Below, piece by piece: positions 1 to 9,510 of a stretch of 25,513 bases of DNA; within the stretch, counting starts at the first letter, position 1; each line of letters begins with the position of its first letter. Made by a program: the position numbers and the translations under genes. Under the pieces are notes generated by a model. The model saw only the letters and a program-made list of their open reading frames with translations, was not told the origin of the DNA and did no database searches. Source of the stretch: Paulinella micropora (Eukaryota; Cercozoa; Imbricatea; Euglyphida); NCBI GenBank assembly GCA_009731375.1, contig BJOX01000325.1, positions 341,885 through 367,397 of the forward strand, written 5' to 3'.

Positions 1-37
<37 letters not shown>
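1..37. repeat. (TC)n microsatellite
   Basis: Uninterrupted CT dinucleotide run that opens the window, so its true length is unknown. It ends in TTTCAG, which resembles a splice acceptor, but no exon follows convincingly. Confidence 0.95.
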
Positions 38-40
<3 letters not shown>

Positions 41-1002
41 AGCAAACGCTTTTGAAGTAAAGCTATTATGCGAACCGCTCTGTTTCAAAAAAATATTACG
101 TGACTTGACATTCATAGAGCTGTTGGGAAGAGGAAGAGACAAGGCTCGGAAAAGGGTGGAGAGATGCAAGTCGAAAGCCTCGGCAAAAAAAATTAAGCTT
201 TGTAAAAAGTAAAGCTCAGTTTGTCACGTTTTATTAATATTTTTATTAGAAAATTATATGCTAATATATTTAATATTTGCCTTAGATCTGAGTGAGAGGA
301 AAGTGGAGTCCGGGCAAGAGACTTATGGTATATTACTACACACTACGATTAATAACTGACAGTGAAATATTAATATTATCATATTAGTAGAAGCCTGAGG
401 CCGGCCTGCAAACTGGGGATGCCCATCAGTATACTAGATATATTAATATGGTTGATATCATTGAGCCTGCAATAAGTGAGTCGGAGTTGTATTAATATTA
501 ATACTATGATTTTCTGATAATATTAATATTAATAAATTTATGGCACGGTTGACTCTGACACTTGAATGACCGTTCAGTGGGCCGTTGAGAGTCACTGAGT
601 GTCACCGGCTACAAGGTCATGATGCAGAAGCGGACCCGATGCAGTTTACTGTATTGTATTAAGTTGAATATATACATACCGATGATCATAGTTCTTCTCC
701 CTTCGATTTCAAGTTTCCACCTCAGCATATACAATACAATATTAAGTTTTGCTCCCGCCGCCGAGTCTATGAGGCTCAAATTCTAAGCGGCTGAGAGTCA
801 CGGAGGCTTCAAGTTATATATCATTAATAATTTCTCTTTTGTCAAGTTCTTTTACGCGGCCCCCTCTGTTCAAGTAGTATTAATATTATTCACTAATAAC
901 TCACCTTACCGTCCCCTGTCAGAGTCACGGCGTCCAATACTGGACGCAGTCTCCAATACTATGATTGGCCCGGGACGCAGCCTGTGTCATGTTGAGCCAA
1001 AA
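38..1002. other. AT-rich low-copy region, no gene recognised
   Basis: About 965 bases without a dominant microsatellite. No long open frame is visible on either strand. The distinctive feature is repeated insertion of the short AT palindrome ATTAATAT (starts 233, 369, 442, 491, 522 and 879) into otherwise GC-moderate sequence. Words such as GAGTCAC and TTCAAGT also recur. It could be intergenic DNA or an old decayed transposon; nothing supports a specific function. Confidence 0.6.
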
Positions 1003-1331
1003 AATTACCGCTTTTACCATTAAATGTGCCGGGACAACGTCACGTCCAAATGAGCCCTCCAAAAATTTTAGACGCGACACAGGATACTTGAAGGGTGCTT
1101 AATTAATTTCTTTTTTACGCAAACACTGTTTTTCAACTACTAGTTGAATGATATAATAAAATCATTTGAATACTACGTGACTTGCCACTGAGGCGTAGAG
1201 CCTGACTTTTTTCTGCGGTTGGGTCTAATTTTTTTACGCAATAGTATAAAAACTTGCCACTCTTGCTATTTCCCACAGTGCGGCTTGCAGAGGTGTTCAT
1301 TGAGCGTTCAGCCCAGCAGGTCCTTATGTTG
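1003..1331 (+). repeat. Duplicated ~320-bp block, copy 1
   Basis: This block shares many exact segments, in the same order, with 2301-2607: CACGTCCAAATGAGCCCTCC, TTTTAGACGCGACACAGGATA, TTTTTTACGCAAACACTGTTTT, GAGCCTGACTTTTTTCTGCGG and the 3' end GCTTGCAGAGGTGTTCATTG. The copies differ mainly by small insertions and deletions. Each copy ends in CCCAGCAGGTCCTT followed by a (TAG)n array, so the array seems part of the repeated unit. This could be a dispersed repeat with a (TAG)n tail or a local tandem duplication. Confidence 0.85.
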
Positions 1332-1357
1332 GTAGTAGTAGGTAGTAGTAGTAGTAC

Positions 1358-1401
<44 letters not shown>

Positions 1402-1429
1402 CACGTAGTAGTAGCAGTAGCTGAGTAGC

Positions 1430-1493
<64 letters not shown>

Positions 1494-1503
1494 CTGAGTA
1501 GTC

Positions 1504-1585
<82 letters not shown>

Positions 1586-1604
1586 ATAATAATAATAATA
1601 ATAT
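1332..1604 (+). repeat. (TAG)n array ending in (AAT)n
   Basis: Trinucleotide array of TAG/AGT with a few short interruptions such as CACG, CTGAG and CAGTAGCTGAG, changing to AAT at about 1584. It directly follows the duplicated block. The poly-Leu and poly-Tyr frames here are translations of the repeat and are not counted as genes. Confidence 0.95.
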
Positions 1605-1619
1605 TAATAGCCTAGTAGT

Positions 1620-2060
1620 AGCTTCAAGTTTGTTCTCAACCCGGGCCCGGCGAAGTTCAACCTTGAGTCCAATGCGGGTGACACCCTGTGCTTTCCATTG
1701 AATCACTCCACTTTTAACTTGATAATTGCTATCACTAGTTAGAAAGCTCTCGAAGAGAGCTGTCAAGTCAAAAAATTTGAGCTTCTTGACAAGGGGGACG
1801 CATCAAGCAACAATGGCTAAGCCCGAACGAATTGGTTGAGGTCATTGCTACTGAACAAGCACAAGGAACTTTGCTTGAATCGACCATATTTTGCCACCGC
1901 TGGTGAGAAACGTGTAATTATTGAAATTGAAATTACCAACCGTTGAAAATAGAGGCAAGTGCCCATGGAAGAATCTTTCCCCTTTTTGAAAACATCTTTC
2001 TCCGTTCGACTCATTCTTGTCAATCAATACTGCATCAATACTTGCGGAGGCAAGAGACAC
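1620..2060 (-). pseudogene. Possible decayed coding remnant (very tentative)
   Basis: On the minus strand one frame is open from about 2060 down to 1850, then carries three stops within about 45 bases (about 1805-1850). In the same frame it then reads through to 1620, where it enters the (TAG)n array. The translated parts have mixed, protein-like composition (for example YTFLTSGGKIWS and VKSGVIQWKAQG) unlike the surrounding repeats. There is no in-frame ATG at the upstream edge and no recognisable domain. It could be an old pseudogene, an exon with nearby intron sequence, or chance. I do not recognise a family. Confidence 0.15.
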
Positions 2061-2225
2061 ATGATATAATATTAATAATATTCAAGTTACAACTTGACAC
2101 ATAGAACGGGCTGCCACTGACCTGCGGGGATATATTATAGATTAATATTGATATCACTGTGTGAGCATCATGAGATGATATGCCAGTGATCATCTATTAG
2201 TGACTATTACAAACCGTCAGAGCCG

Positions 2226-2278
<53 letters not shown>

Positions 2279-2300
2279 TTGGGCGCTGCACAGTCATGAT
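2061..2300. other. Low-copy AT-rich spacer with a (GA)n tract
   Basis: Contains another ATTAATAT palindrome at 2141 and a pure (GA)n run at 2227-2275. No coding or RNA signal was found. Confidence 0.6.
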
Positions 2301-2607
2301 GGAGCACAACAAATCACAACTTTTACCCTTAAATGTGGACAACATCACGTCCAAATGAGCCCTCCGAGTCCAAAATTGGACGCCACGTCCAATTTTAGAC
2401 GCGACACAGGATAAGGGTCACGTAATGTCTTTTTTACGCAAACACTGTTTTAATAAAATATTAATACTTGCCACTCCTAGAGCCTGACTTTTTTCTGCGG
2501 TTCGGTCTAATTTTTTTACGCAAGAAAAACTTTGCCACTCTTGCTATTTACCACTGCTTGCAGAGGTGTTCATTGAGCGTTCAGCCCAGCAGGTCCTTGA
2601 ACATGTT
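2301..2607 (+). repeat. Duplicated ~320-bp block, copy 2
   Basis: Second copy of the block at 1003-1331, in the same orientation and with the same internal order of shared words. It holds an extra segment, GAGTCCAAAATTGGACGCC, near 2368 that forms part of a local TCCAAAATTGGA palindrome. It runs into the large (TAG)n array after GAACATGTTGG. Confidence 0.85.
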
Positions 2608-3436
<829 letters not shown>

Positions 3437-3444
3437 TAGCACTA

Positions 3445-3503
3445 GTCACTTGCAGACAGGCTATTGTGTGTTTAGTCCCAGCAGTTCTTTGATCATGTTA
3501 GGT
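3445..3503 (+). repeat. Third, diverged copy of the pre-(TAG)n anchor
   Basis: CTTGCAGACAGGCTATTGTG followed by CCCAGCAGTTCTTTGATCATGTT matches, with changes, the 3' end of the blocks at 1331 and 2607 (CTTGCAGAGGTGTTCATTG and CCCAGCAGGTCCTTGAACATGTT). Here it follows the (TAG)n array and is followed by a 96-bp minisatellite instead of TAG. Confidence 0.6.
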
Positions 3504-3510
3504 ACAGCGA

Positions 3511-3891
3511 CGAGAGAAAACAACCAGTTGTTACGAAGGCAGGGGCTAGCATGGAAACACACAGAAGCACACAAATAAGCACAGTTATCATGTGTATCAA
3601 TATCCACGAGAGAAAACAACCAGTTGTTACGAAGGCAGGGGCTAGCATGGAAGCACACACAAGCACACAAATAAGCACAGTTATCATACGTATCAATATC
3701 CACGAGAGAAAACAACCAGTTGTTACGCAGGCAGGGGCTAGCATGGAAACACACACAAGCACACAAACAAGCACAGTTATCATGTGTATCAATATCCACG
3801 AGCGAAAACAACCATTTGTTACGAAGGCAGGGGCTAGCATGGAAACACTCACAAGCACACAAATAAGCACAGTTATCATATGGATCAATAT

Positions 3892-3894
<3 letters not shown>
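3511..3894 (+). repeat. 96-bp minisatellite, four near-identical units
   Basis: Units begin with CGAGAGAAAACAACCAGTTG at 3511, 3607, 3703 and 3799, exactly 96 bases apart. Each contains GGCAGGGGCTAGCATGGAA, a CACA-rich stretch and GTTATCATGTGTATCAATATCCA. Because 96 is a multiple of 3, one frame stays open through the array (giving, for example, INIHERKQPVVTKAGAS repeats), but that follows from the period and does not show that it is a gene. Confidence 0.95.
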
Positions 3895-3937
<43 letters not shown>

Positions 3938-4012
3938 ATACACACAAGAGAAAACAGCCAGTTGTTAGGTAGAAACACACACATACTATTATATGTATCA
4001 ATATATATACAA

Positions 4013-4067
<55 letters not shown>

Positions 4068-4255
4068 TACACACACACACACATACACATACAGGTTATA
4101 ATGTGTATCAAAATCCGTACTCATTTTCGCAGGTCAACTCAGACAACTGCACACACATACATTTGCACACACACACACATACACATACAGATTATAATAT
4201 GTATAAATATCCGTACTCATTTTCGCAGGTCAACTCAGACAAAGGACACACATAC
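3895..4255 (+). repeat. Diverged minisatellite units with (CA)n and (CT)n expansions
   Basis: The fifth unit is interrupted by (CA)n at 3895-3930 and resumes with AGAGAAAACAGCCAGTTGTTA. A (CT)n tract follows at 4016-4067. Two further units, TTATAATGTGTATCAAAATCC at 4095 and its relative at 4191, are again 96 bases apart and share CGTACTCATTTTCGCAGGTC. The period persists although half of the unit has been replaced. Confidence 0.8.
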
Positions 4256-4378
4256 ACGCATACATACATACATACATACATGCATACATACATACATACA
4301 TACATACATGTGTACGTACATGCATAACGTACATAACATACATAATATACATAACATACATTACATACATTACATACA

Positions 4379-4409
<31 letters not shown>

Positions 4410-4440
4410 CATACATACATACATACATAACATACAAAGC
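4256..4440 (+). repeat. (TACA)n tetranucleotide array
   Basis: CATA/TACA repeats with variants TACATAAC and TACATTACA in the middle. No gene. Confidence 0.95.
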
Positions 4441-4446
4441 CAATAC

Positions 4447-4493
4447 AAAAAAAAAAAAAAAGGGGGGGGGGGGGGGGGGAAGGNNNNNNNNNN
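4447..4493. other. Poly-A/poly-G tract and 10-base assembly gap
   Basis: A run of A is followed by a run of G, then AAGG and ten Ns (4484-4493). The homopolymers probably caused the gap, and the sequence on either side may be unreliable. Confidence 0.9.
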
Positions 4494-4676
4494 CGGACAG
4501 TCCCTTCAGAAAAACATCGGCAACCATATGCATACACACAGACGAGAACACGCAAACACAAATAAACTCACACAGAGACACACACACACACAATCGCCAG
4601 CGTCTCCAGAAAGCAAATGGAAAAAAAAAAGAAAAAAGAAAAAAAAAAGAGAGAAAGAGAAAGAGAGAGAGAGAGC

Positions 4677-4714
<38 letters not shown>
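4494..4714. repeat. CA-rich segment and purine (GA)n tract
   Basis: Irregular CACA-rich sequence, then A-rich and (GA)n DNA at about 4619-4713. No coding signal apart from the charged low-complexity frames expected from purine runs. Confidence 0.85.
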
Positions 4715-4715
<1 letters not shown>

Positions 4716-4785
4716 ACATGGGCTTGAAGTGGAACAGCGACGCCGCCAGCGCAGTCTCGCCCGGCAAATAACTAACGTAAAGATA

Positions 4786-4851
4786 GATGAGATATCGACT
4801 AATGTCAGAAAAAAGGAGCTTCTGATATCGTCAACCAAGGAAGTCTGTGGG
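4786..4851 (+). repeat. 66-bp direct repeat, left copy
   Basis: Begins GATGAGATATCGAC and ends AAGTCTGTGGG. It matches 5332-5397 at 65 of 66 positions by eye. The bases just upstream differ (ATA here, AACT in the right copy). Confidence 0.9.
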
Positions 4852-5331
4852 TAAAGTATTAACCCGATGCCCAGCTAAGCCGTGATGTTTGCACGGAAGG
4901 GACTGATACAGGCGATACCAAATCTCCCTAGTACCAGGCGGGGGCAGGGCTCGTTCCATAAGCGCCCCTTGCAGAACGAGCTCCCACCTCCATTACAGAG
5001 GACCCAGTAAGCAGATGGAGTTTCGAGACTGTTCGACAGTCTAGTATAAACCGACAGAGCACTGTGGGTTTTATTCCGGGCTCAACAAGCGAGAAAGGGC
5101 ACCCTGAGGGAACAGGATTGTGCTTCCCGTCGCTATTTCGGCATGTGACTTAGAGGCGTATGGCTAGGCACACATAAGGCACCCCACCACGGGCCCAGCA
5201 CACCCAAACCATCCCCTAATTCTCTGTCTGTCGACAGATGGCACCCATTTCAAAAAACCAAGCCCAAGGGAGGGTCAGTGACACCTCAAGTGGCCTTGGT
5301 TCACTCCGTGGAGTAAGTGATGAGATCAACT

Positions 5332-5397
5332 GATGAGATATCGACTAATGTCAGAAAAAAGGAGCTTCTGATTTCGTCAACCAAGGAAGTCTGTGGG
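5332..5397 (+). repeat. 66-bp direct repeat, right copy
   Basis: Right copy, followed immediately by (GATA)n. Together with the upstream C and T it creates CTGATGAG, discussed among the findings. Confidence 0.9.
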
Positions 5398-5407
5398 AGA
5401 TAGATAA

Positions 5408-5441
<34 letters not shown>

Positions 5442-5451
5442 GGATGGATGG

Positions 5452-5484
<33 letters not shown>

Positions 5485-5578
5485 ACGATGGATGGATAGA
5501 TAGATAGATGGATTGATGGATGGATGGATGGATAGATAGATAGATAGATGGATAGATGGATAGATAGATAGATAGATC

Positions 5579-5621
<43 letters not shown>

Positions 5622-5690
5622 GGATGGATGGATGGATGGATGGATGGATGGATAGATAGATAGATGGATGGTTGGATGGATGGATGGATG

Positions 5691-5724
<34 letters not shown>

Positions 5725-5753
5725 GGATGGATGGATGGATGGTTGGATGGATG

Positions 5754-5792
<39 letters not shown>

Positions 5793-5880
5793 GGATGGAT
5801 AATTAGATAGATAGATAGATAGATAGATAGATATGTTTGGTCTATCAGCTCTGCATATCCGAAGACATAGGCATCCGTTC

Positions 5881-5935
<55 letters not shown>

Positions 5936-6115
5936 GTAGGTAGGTAGGTAGGTAGGTAGGTAGGTAGGTAGGTAGATAGATAGATAGATAGATAGATAGG
6001 AAGATAGGTAGATAGGTAGATAGGTAGGTAGATAGATAGATAGATAGATAGATAGATTGATAGATAGATAGATAGATAGATAGATAGACAGATAGACAGA
6101 TAGATAGGTAGAGAG
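5398..6115 (+). repeat. GATA/GATG/GTAG mixed tetranucleotide array
   Basis: About 700 bases of GATA with blocks of GATG (5440-5800) and GTAG (5935-5972). One unique insert, about 5833-5880 (ATGTTTGGTCTATCAGCTC and onward), divides it. Tyr-Leu-Ser-Ile translations on the minus strand are repeat artefacts. Confidence 0.95.
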
Positions 6116-6440
6116 CCAACTATAGGCATTCAAGAATGAGGTCGTGTATCTTCGATTCTTTCTCTTCTCCTTCAATCCTAGTGCTATGTATGTATGTATC
6201 TACGTATCTATGTACGTATGTACGTATGTATGTACGTCAACGCGCACCAAGTCTTTCACCCCCCCCCCCCCCCCCCCCCCCCNNNNNNNNNNNNNNNNNN
6301 NNNNNNNNNNNNNNNNNNNNNNNNNNNNNNNNNNNNNCCCCCCCCCCCCCCCCCCCTCCTTATGGCTTTGTGCGTATGTATGTATGTATGTATGTATGTA
6401 TGTATGTATGTATGTATGTATGTATGCATGTATGTATGCA
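6116..6440. repeat. Short unique patch, (TATG)n, poly-C and gap
   Basis: Unique sequence at about 6113-6185, (TATG)n at 6186-6240, poly-C at 6259-6282, a 55-base gap (6283-6337), poly-C again to about 6356, and (TATG)n at 6372-6440. The array orientation is the same on both sides of the gap, so this may be one tract split by poly-C. Confidence 0.9.
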
Positions 6441-6633
6441 TGCTGAAGAAGCTAGCGTTTGAAAAGCTTAGAACAAAGGGGGCTTTTCTGATGGATCTTC
6501 ATGTTTCAAAACCTCAAATACATCCGTTAAACATATCTGTTGAGAGAAAAAATGCTCTCAAAAGTTTGGTTTTTTTTTTTCTAACGATCTTTCTCAGCGT
6601 GTTCGTATCTCAAATATTCAGCGAGCGAAATAG
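6441..6633. other. Low-copy sequence, nothing recognised
   Basis: About 190 bases of ordinary complexity with a poly-T run near 6570. A short open frame continues in from the upstream (TATG)n array but has no recognisable domain. No RNA gene signal. Confidence 0.5.
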
Positions 6634-6768
6634 TATATTACGCGAGTAGCCACACATTTGGCGTGTTTTGCGGGCGAGGCCACAAATTAGGCGCGTTTTG
6701 CGGGCTCGCCCGCAAAACACGACAAATTTGGCGCGACCACATTTTGTGGAGTTGTGACCCGGATAAAT
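6634..6768 (+). mobile_element. Fold-back (MITE-like) element, copy 1, rearranged
   Basis: Shares GTGTTTTGCGGGCGAG, GCCCGCAAAACACG, CCACATTTTGTGGAG and a preceding TATATTA with the copies at 7311-7455 and 8304-8455. The left arm is present twice in tandem (about 6650-6679 and 6680-6708). The terminal ATCGGT/ACCGAT hairpin seen in the other copies is absent or decayed. No coding capacity, so it would be non-autonomous. Confidence 0.65.
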
Positions 6769-6882
6769 GAGTTGGCTCAGAATGTCTGTCTCTCAAATTA
6801 TTGAGCGCGAGGAAGTTGGGTTCACGTGTTGGGCAGTTTGGACCACTTGAATCCCCTCCGTCGTACACGCAAAGCGTGCGCA

Positions 6883-6955
<73 letters not shown>

Positions 6956-7310
6956 GCAGTCGCGGGGCGTTGGGCGCTGCGGCGACAAAGCTTGGTGCCA
7001 AGTGTGTGTGAATGCAAACATAAGGTCTAGTGAAAATTTTCGGCCAGGAAACATTTCGGCCAGTGATTTGTCACCGCAGAATACGTTGTCTTTGCACAAA
7101 ACTTTGGGTGGCCGGAATTCTTCCCAAGTATTTTCACCGCAAAATACGTTTTTTTTTTTTTTTTGGCCGAAATTTGAGGTGGCCGAAATTCTTCACTTCC
7201 CTTACATAATCGAACTCGGATGCAAGACACACGCTCATGGAAAAACAGGCAGGCCGACGGATGTATGTATGGACGCTAGCATATAAGACAGCAGACGAAA
7301 TACAGAATAG
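6769..7310. other. Low-copy sequence with (CT)n and repeated GGCCGAAAT words
   Basis: Contains (CT)n at about 6885-6952 and a poly-T run at 7149-7164. The segment TCACCGCAGAATACGTT near 7069 recurs as TCACCGCAAAATACGTT near 7134. Variants of TGGCCGAAATTCTTC occur three times in both clean and diverged form (7110-7196), which suggests an internally repeated decayed element. No convincing gene. Confidence 0.5.
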
Positions 7311-7455
7311 CATATTATGCGGCTAGCCACAAATTTGACGTGTTTTGCGGGCGAGCTGGGCCGGCGAGCCCGCAGAACACGTCAAAGTTGGCGCGCCGCA
7401 TGTGTAGTTTTATCGGTAACCTGACCACATTTTGTGGAGGTGACCGATAAAATTT
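7311..7455 (+). mobile_element. Fold-back (MITE-like) element, copy 2
   Basis: Two adjacent hairpins. The first spans 7317-7401, with outer arms ATGCGGC/GCCGCAT and inner arms GACGTGTTTTGCGGGC / GCCCGCAGAACACGTC. The second spans 7408-7452, with arms TTTTATCGGT/ACCGATAAAA and an inner CCACA/TGTGG. The same two-hairpin plan appears reversed at 8304-8455. It has no coding sequence. The layout fits a miniature inverted-repeat or fold-back transposon; the superfamily is unknown. Confidence 0.7.
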
Positions 7456-7760
7456 CCCAACGGAATTTTCCGCAAATATCGAGGAAGTTTCGCTGTGCTC
7501 GCCTCCTGTCTTACTCATCATTTTTTTAAATCATTATTATTATTATTATTTTTTTTAATTTTTTTTTAATTTTGTTTTTTTGTTTGTTTGTTTGTTTGGT
7601 TTTTTTATTTTATTTTATTTTATTTTTTTATTTTCTTATTTTTTATTTTTTAAGTTCTTATATGCTGTAAAGAAAGACATACATGACACGATGCCAGGTC
7701 CAGGGTGGTACAAATAGGATATCGCCTGCCTCTGCGTCGACCTCATACCTAAGGTACAGA
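7456..7760. other. T-rich spacer and short low-copy segment
   Basis: A short low-copy part, then poly-T, (ATT)n and (TTTTA)n-like sequence at about 7522-7655, followed by roughly 100 bases of ordinary complexity. No gene is supported. Confidence 0.6.
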
Positions 7761-7764
7761 TACA

Positions 7765-8090
7765 TATACATACATACATACATACATACATACATACATA
7801 CATACATACATACACACATACACACACATACATACATACATACATACATACATACATACATACATACATACATACATACATACATACATACATACATACA
7901 TACATACATACTTACATACATTGTAAATACAGACATACATACATAGATACATACATACATACATACATACATACATACAGACATACAGACATACAGACAT
8001 AGAGACATACAGACATACACACAGATATACATACATACATACATACATACATACATACATACATACATACATACATACATACACACACAC
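7765..8090 (+). repeat. (TACA)n tetranucleotide array
   Basis: Over 300 bases of TACA with CACA and CAGA variants (for example four ACATACAG units near 7976-8010). Met-Tyr-Val-Cys frames on the minus strand are artefacts. Confidence 0.95.
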
Positions 8091-8303
8091 ATGCGAGTAA
8101 GAACAACAGCAGAGATAACAACAGTGTTGAGGAAAGGTAAGAGTAACAACAACAATAAAAGTAGTATCAAGGAAAGTAAGAAGAATAACATTAGCAACAA
8201 CAAACGTGAGAGGGAAAATAAAAAACAACGGCTAAAATGGCACTCACAGCAACAGACTGCAAGGACAACAACAACGACAATGACAAATGATAAATAACGC
8301 TTA
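8091..8303. other. Degenerate AAC/AAG-rich low-complexity DNA
   Basis: Adenine-rich sequence with AACAAC-type triplets. The 68-residue plus-strand frame is Asn/Lys/Thr-rich and looks like low-complexity translation. No gene is supported. Confidence 0.5.
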
Positions 8304-8455
8304 ATATTTATCGGTCACCTCCACAAAATGTGGTCAGGTTACTGATAAAACTACATATGCGGCGCGCCTAATTCGACGTGTTCTGCGGGCTCGCCGGCCC
8401 GGCCCGGCTCGCCCGCAAAACACGTCAAAGTTGTGACCAGCCGCATAATATATTC
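8304..8455 (-). mobile_element. Fold-back (MITE-like) element, copy 3, inverted
   Basis: Reverse-complement copy of 7311-7455. The ATCGGT/ACTGAT hairpin comes first (about 8307-8350). The large GC-rich hairpin follows at 8357-8446, with ATGCGGC/GCCGCAT ends and ACGTGTTCTGCGGGC / GCCCGCAAAACACGT arms. It ends in CATAATATATTC, mirroring CATATTATG at the start of copy 2. Copies 2 and 3 therefore form a large inverted repeat around about 850 bases. Confidence 0.7.
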
Positions 8456-8631
8456 TTTACCTCGGTATGAGATCAAGTGAACGTGAGTCCAGGGGATTCC
8501 TAACAGTCCAAGACGAACATTTCATACAAGCATATATACAATTCCATACACAATCCTTCAAACGAAGGCCAGATAAAGGTAAAAAAAAAAGAGAAAGAAA
8601 AAGAAGAGAAAAGAAAAGAAAGCAAGCAAGC

Positions 8632-8710
<79 letters not shown>

Positions 8711-8763
8711 AGATGGAGAGGGTGAGAGGGATGTTGCTCAAGAGGCTACACGCAAAGAGTACT
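8456..8763. repeat. Low-copy segment then (AAAG)n purine array
   Basis: About 120 bases of ordinary complexity, then A- and AAAG-rich purine DNA at about 8580-8713. A final short unique stretch, GAGAGGGATGTTGCTCAAGA and onward, leads into (TAG)n. Confidence 0.8.
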
Positions 8764-9159
<396 letters not shown>

Positions 9160-9332
9160 AGGGAGTACATAGGCCATCGGTCCTTTCCATGGGCTGATTG
9201 GTATAAAGCTCCTAGAGTAATGTTCTATGCCGTCACTTCCTTTATTCCACCGATTGGTGTGGAGACTTTCCTTATGGAATGGAGGACTGGATGCACATGG
9301 CCTTTTGGCTCAGCAATTGGCAGGAGATACAC
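9160..9332 (+). mobile_element. Dispersed repeat A, copy 1
   Basis: A 173-base element starting GGGAGTACATAGGCC and ending GGCAGGAGATACA, embedded in (ATT)n on both sides. It is almost identical to 14835-15006, with the visible changes confined to the first ~35 bases. One frame is open in both copies (VMFYAVTSFIPPIGVETF and onward), but near-identity at DNA level explains that without selection. Likely a SINE or a LINE 3' fragment whose tail seeded the ATT array (inference). Confidence 0.7.
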
Positions 9333-9437
9333 TATTATTATTATTATTATATTATTATCATTATTATTATTATTATTAGTATTATCATTGTTATTATTAT
9401 TATTACTATTATTATTGTTATTATTATTATTATTACA

Positions 9438-9506
<69 letters not shown>

Positions 9507-9510
9507 TATT
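9333..9510 (+). repeat. (ATT)n array
   Basis: ATT triplets with sparse interruptions, bridging element A and element B. Confidence 0.95.

Larger units (their letters stand above)
4715..5397 (+). mobile_element. Low-copy island with 66-bp direct repeats (TRIM- or retrozyme-like candidate)
   Basis: A non-microsatellite island bounded by (GA)n on the left and (GATA)n on the right. A 66-base segment starting GATGAGATATCGACTAATG at 4786-4851 recurs at 5332-5397 with a single visible mismatch (GATATCG versus GATTTCG). This gives a 546-base period and a 480-base interior. The interior has several perfect short inverted repeats: GCTCGTTC/GAACGAGC (about 4949-4982), AGACTGT-TCG-ACAGTCT (5026-5042) and the palindrome TCTGTCGACAGA (5227-5238). 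No open frame of note is present. Candidates are a terminal-repeat retrotransposon in miniature, one unit plus a bit of a tandem repeat, or a retrozyme-like element. No primer-binding site was identified. Confidence 0.45.

Noticed and set aside
3461-4080. Periodic Cys/His-rich frames over the 96-bp minisatellite
   Set aside because: The period is a multiple of three, so frames repeat by necessity. Both strands give them, and no domain or start context supports a gene.
5351-6175. Tyr-Leu-Ser-Ile repeat protein on the minus strand
   Set aside because: A direct readout of GATA/GATG/GTAG repeats. The same appears at every GATA array.
6801-7286. 161-residue plus-strand frame with mixed composition at both ends
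   Set aside because: Its core is (CT)n and poly-T. The flanks consist of low-copy DNA with decayed repeats and a minus-strand frame is equally open. No domain was recognised.
7636-8228. Met-Tyr-Val-Cys repeat proteins, suggestive of Cys-rich secreted proteins
   Set aside because: A readout of (TACA)n, which gives Cys every fourth residue by periodicity.
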